Source of the DNA: Ruminococcus sp.
GTDB taxonomy: Bacteria > Bacillota > Clostridia > Oscillospirales > Ruminococcaceae
Direction: 5' to 3'
Assembly: GCF_019417665.1 (NCBI RefSeq)
Contig: NZ_DXUU01000094.1
Span: 1-5,577 of the forward strand
Length of the DNA: 5,577 nucleotides
Each line of letters starts with the position of its first letter. Position 1 is the stretch's first letter. The notes beneath the pieces were generated by a model, which was not told where the DNA came from, did not search any database, and saw only the letters and a list, made by a program, of their open reading frames with translations. Below, in pieces: positions 4,390 to 5,577 of this stretch. Made by a program: the position numbers and the translations under genes.

Positions 4390-5437
4390 GACGCATCAGG
4401 AAAAAGGAAATACATTCTTTGAGAACATAACCGTACATACGCCGGAATATCTGACAGAGTTCCAGATGAAACAGGCACGCCCGATTTTTATCTGTATGCT
4501 GTTTCCGATACTGTTTGGGCTGTTGACCTCGTGGAAATTTTTCCTGCTGATTTTTGCGTTCTGCATGATCGGCTATGGCGTGAGCAGAGTGGTTGCAAAG
4601 CGGCAGGCAGTGGAACACTTTTCCCAGCATGGAAAATATAAGCGAGTCCGTACTTGTTTTTTCGAAGATAGTCTTTATGCATTGGATGAAACGGACGGTT
4701 CTCAGCTTAGAGCAACATATAATCAGATTGGACGAATCGTAGTAACAAAACGGCTGTATGGTCTGTCGGTGTCTACGGGAGCGTTTTTACTCATTGACCG
4801 AAGTGGATTTACGCTGGGTGAGGATGCCCGGTTTCTGACATTCCTACAGGAACGAATTCAAACAGCGAAGCTTTATCCGCCGCAGAAAATGCCTGTGCAA
4901 CCTGTTCAGCCGCCGCAGCTTCCGGATGGAGACGTGCATTTTCAGAATCATTGTGAATATACCACGGGAAAATTGCTCGGTTACATGCACTGTTCCAACC
5001 TTAAATGGATTCTGACAGCCGCATTGGTGGTTCTGCTGTTTAGTTTTGGCATTGCGTGGGTAGGTGAGGTCTTTACAAAAGGCAATGTGCCGCTATTTTT
5101 TCTGCAAATTGCAGGTCTGCTTGTCTTTTTGTATATTTTTTGGATAGCGATATATCTGCGCAGTTCCGGGCGCATGTGGAAGAGACTGTACGGCGGTCCG
5201 AAACAGACAGAACTATATTTTCTGGAGCAGGAGATTAGCGTATTTGAACCGCAGACCGGAGCTTGTCAGCATATTCCATATCACAAAGTGACGAAAAAAG
5301 TGCGGATTGGCAACGGTATTTATTTTCGATATGGTGCAAATCAGTGGTTTATTGTAGAACGGACAGGGTTTCGCCAAGCTGGAGAATCAGCGCAATTTAT
5401 GACGTTCATGCAGGACAAATGTAAAAATATACGATAA
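4382..5437 (+). CDS. Membrane protein with two tandem YcxB-like halves
   Basis: A 351-residue protein with four predicted membrane segments in two hairpins (about 34-50, 52-70, 208-228 and 236-258), each followed by a soluble beta-rich domain. The domains at about 91-160 and 278-346 are repeats of each other: FFEDSLYALDETDGSQL aligns with YFLEQEISVFEPQTGAC, and FLLIDRSGFTLGEDARFLTF with WFIVERTGFRQAGESAQFMT. The layout matches YcxB-like proteins (a two-helix hairpin plus a PH-like C-terminal domain), here duplicated, with a Pro/Gln-rich linker at 166-182. Function in this family is unknown. The start at 4382 uses AGGAGAGG (4365-4372) 9 nt upstream and overlaps the CorC-like gene by 8 nt, indicating translational coupling and a shared role. 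The upstream part of the same frame, from 3920, is only a shadow of the CorC-like gene. Confidence 0.85.
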   Translation: MGETHQEKGNTFFENITVHTPEYLTEFQMKQARPIFICMLFPILFGLLTSWKFFLLIFAFCMIGYGVSRVVAKRQAVEHFSQHGKYKRVRTCFFEDSLYALDETDGSQLRATYNQIGRIVVTKRLYGLSVSTGAFLLIDRSGFTLGEDARFLTFLQERIQTAKLYPPQKMPVQPVQPPQLPDGDVHFQNHCEYTTGKLLGYMHCSNLKWILTAALVVLLFSFGIAWVGEVFTKGNVPLFFLQIAGLLVFLYIFWIAIYLRSSGRMWKRLYGGPKQTELYFLEQEISVFEPQTGACQHIPYHKVTKKVRIGNGIYFRYGANQWFIVERTGFRQAGESAQFMTFMQDKCKNIR

Positions 5438-5440
5438 GGC

Positions 5441-5469
5441 AGAAGCGGTGCAGATGTGTCGCTTTTTTT
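5441..5469 (+). terminator. Probable intrinsic terminator after the YcxB-like gene
   Basis: AAGCGG (5443-5448) pairs with TCGCTT (5459-5464, one G-U pair) around a 10-nt loop and is followed by a run of seven T (5463-5469). The stem is short, but the position, starting 4 nt after the stop codon, and the U tract fit a terminator of the two-gene operon. Confidence 0.72.
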
Positions 5470-5523
5470 GATGTCTGTGCATAATTCACAAATGTTAACA
5501 CAAAATATTGGCGCAGAATTTGC

Positions 5524-5552
5524 TTGACAATTGTGAAGAGGTGTGATATAAT
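5524..5552 (+). promoter_or_regulatory. Strong extended -10 promoter reading out of the window
   Basis: TTGACA (5524-5529), a 17-bp spacer ending TGA, and TATAAT (5547-5552): both boxes match the consensus exactly and an extended -10 TGn is present. Transcription should begin near 5559. Only about 19 nt of transcript lie inside the window, with TCGC (5563-5566) complementary to GCGA (5573-5576). AT-rich sequence with a TGTTAACA palindrome (5493-5500) lies upstream. The transcribed gene is outside the window. Confidence 0.92.
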
Positions 5553-5577
5553 AATAAAGCTGTCGCACGAGAGCGAA

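Noticed and set aside
3909..4478. Minus-strand serine-rich 189-residue open frame, and the overlapping one at 3862-4290
   Set aside because: Antisense shadows of the CorC-like gene; composition is that of a reversed coding frame.

Overview
The window looks like chromosome of a Gram-positive Clostridia-type bacterium, probably a gut Oscillospirales/Ruminococcaceae-like organism. The reasons are the neighbouring ymdB and spoVS genes typical of Firmicutes, strong AGGAGG-like ribosome binding sites, consensus sigma-A promoters, U-tract terminators, moderate GC, and short GTAGGGGCG...CGCCC palindromes that I recall (not checked) from such genomes. The assignment is inference; there is no rRNA or marker gene to fix it.

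Layout. Positions 1-55 are the 3' part of a tRNA-Gly(GCC), followed by a near-perfect intrinsic terminator (81-121). Positions about 122-525 hold no credible gene. They hold several short palindromic repeats (near 136-156, 188-212, 247-272, 497-517) and a G/C-run-rich block (304-447) in which three long complementary arm pairs occur in the same order on both sides, so the pairings cross. A leftward two-gene operon of small XRE-type regulators (1085-783, then 766-566) ends at a terminator at 524-566.

A divergent control region (about 1086-1190) separates these regulators from a rightward gene for a SLOG/DUF1273 (YpsA-like) protein (1191-1685). It contains a perfect 23-nt palindrome over the leftward -10 and a weaker copy 44 bp away over the rightward -10. 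The upstream regulator probably controls both directions.

Downstream, all genes run rightward. ymdB (1770-2534, metallophosphoesterase) has its own promoter. spoVS (2686-2946) has an internal promoter and a structured leader and ends at a strong terminator (2964-2996). Only 34 nt after that terminator begins a CNNM/CBS/CorC_HlyC-type membrane protein (3031-4389). It overlaps by 8 nt a gene for a membrane protein built from two YcxB-like halves (4382-5437). These last two genes are clearly translationally coupled and probably act in the same membrane-related process.

The window ends with a very strong promoter (TTGACA, 17-bp spacer, extended -10 TATAAT; 5524-5552) reading out of the window, possibly for a stable RNA operon or another highly expressed unit.

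No CRISPR array, transposase, integrase or known riboswitch was recognised. The most unusual items are the crossing complementary-arm block at 329-443, the two-operator divergent XRE/SLOG switch, and the CorC-like protein whose transporter domain lacks the usual signature.
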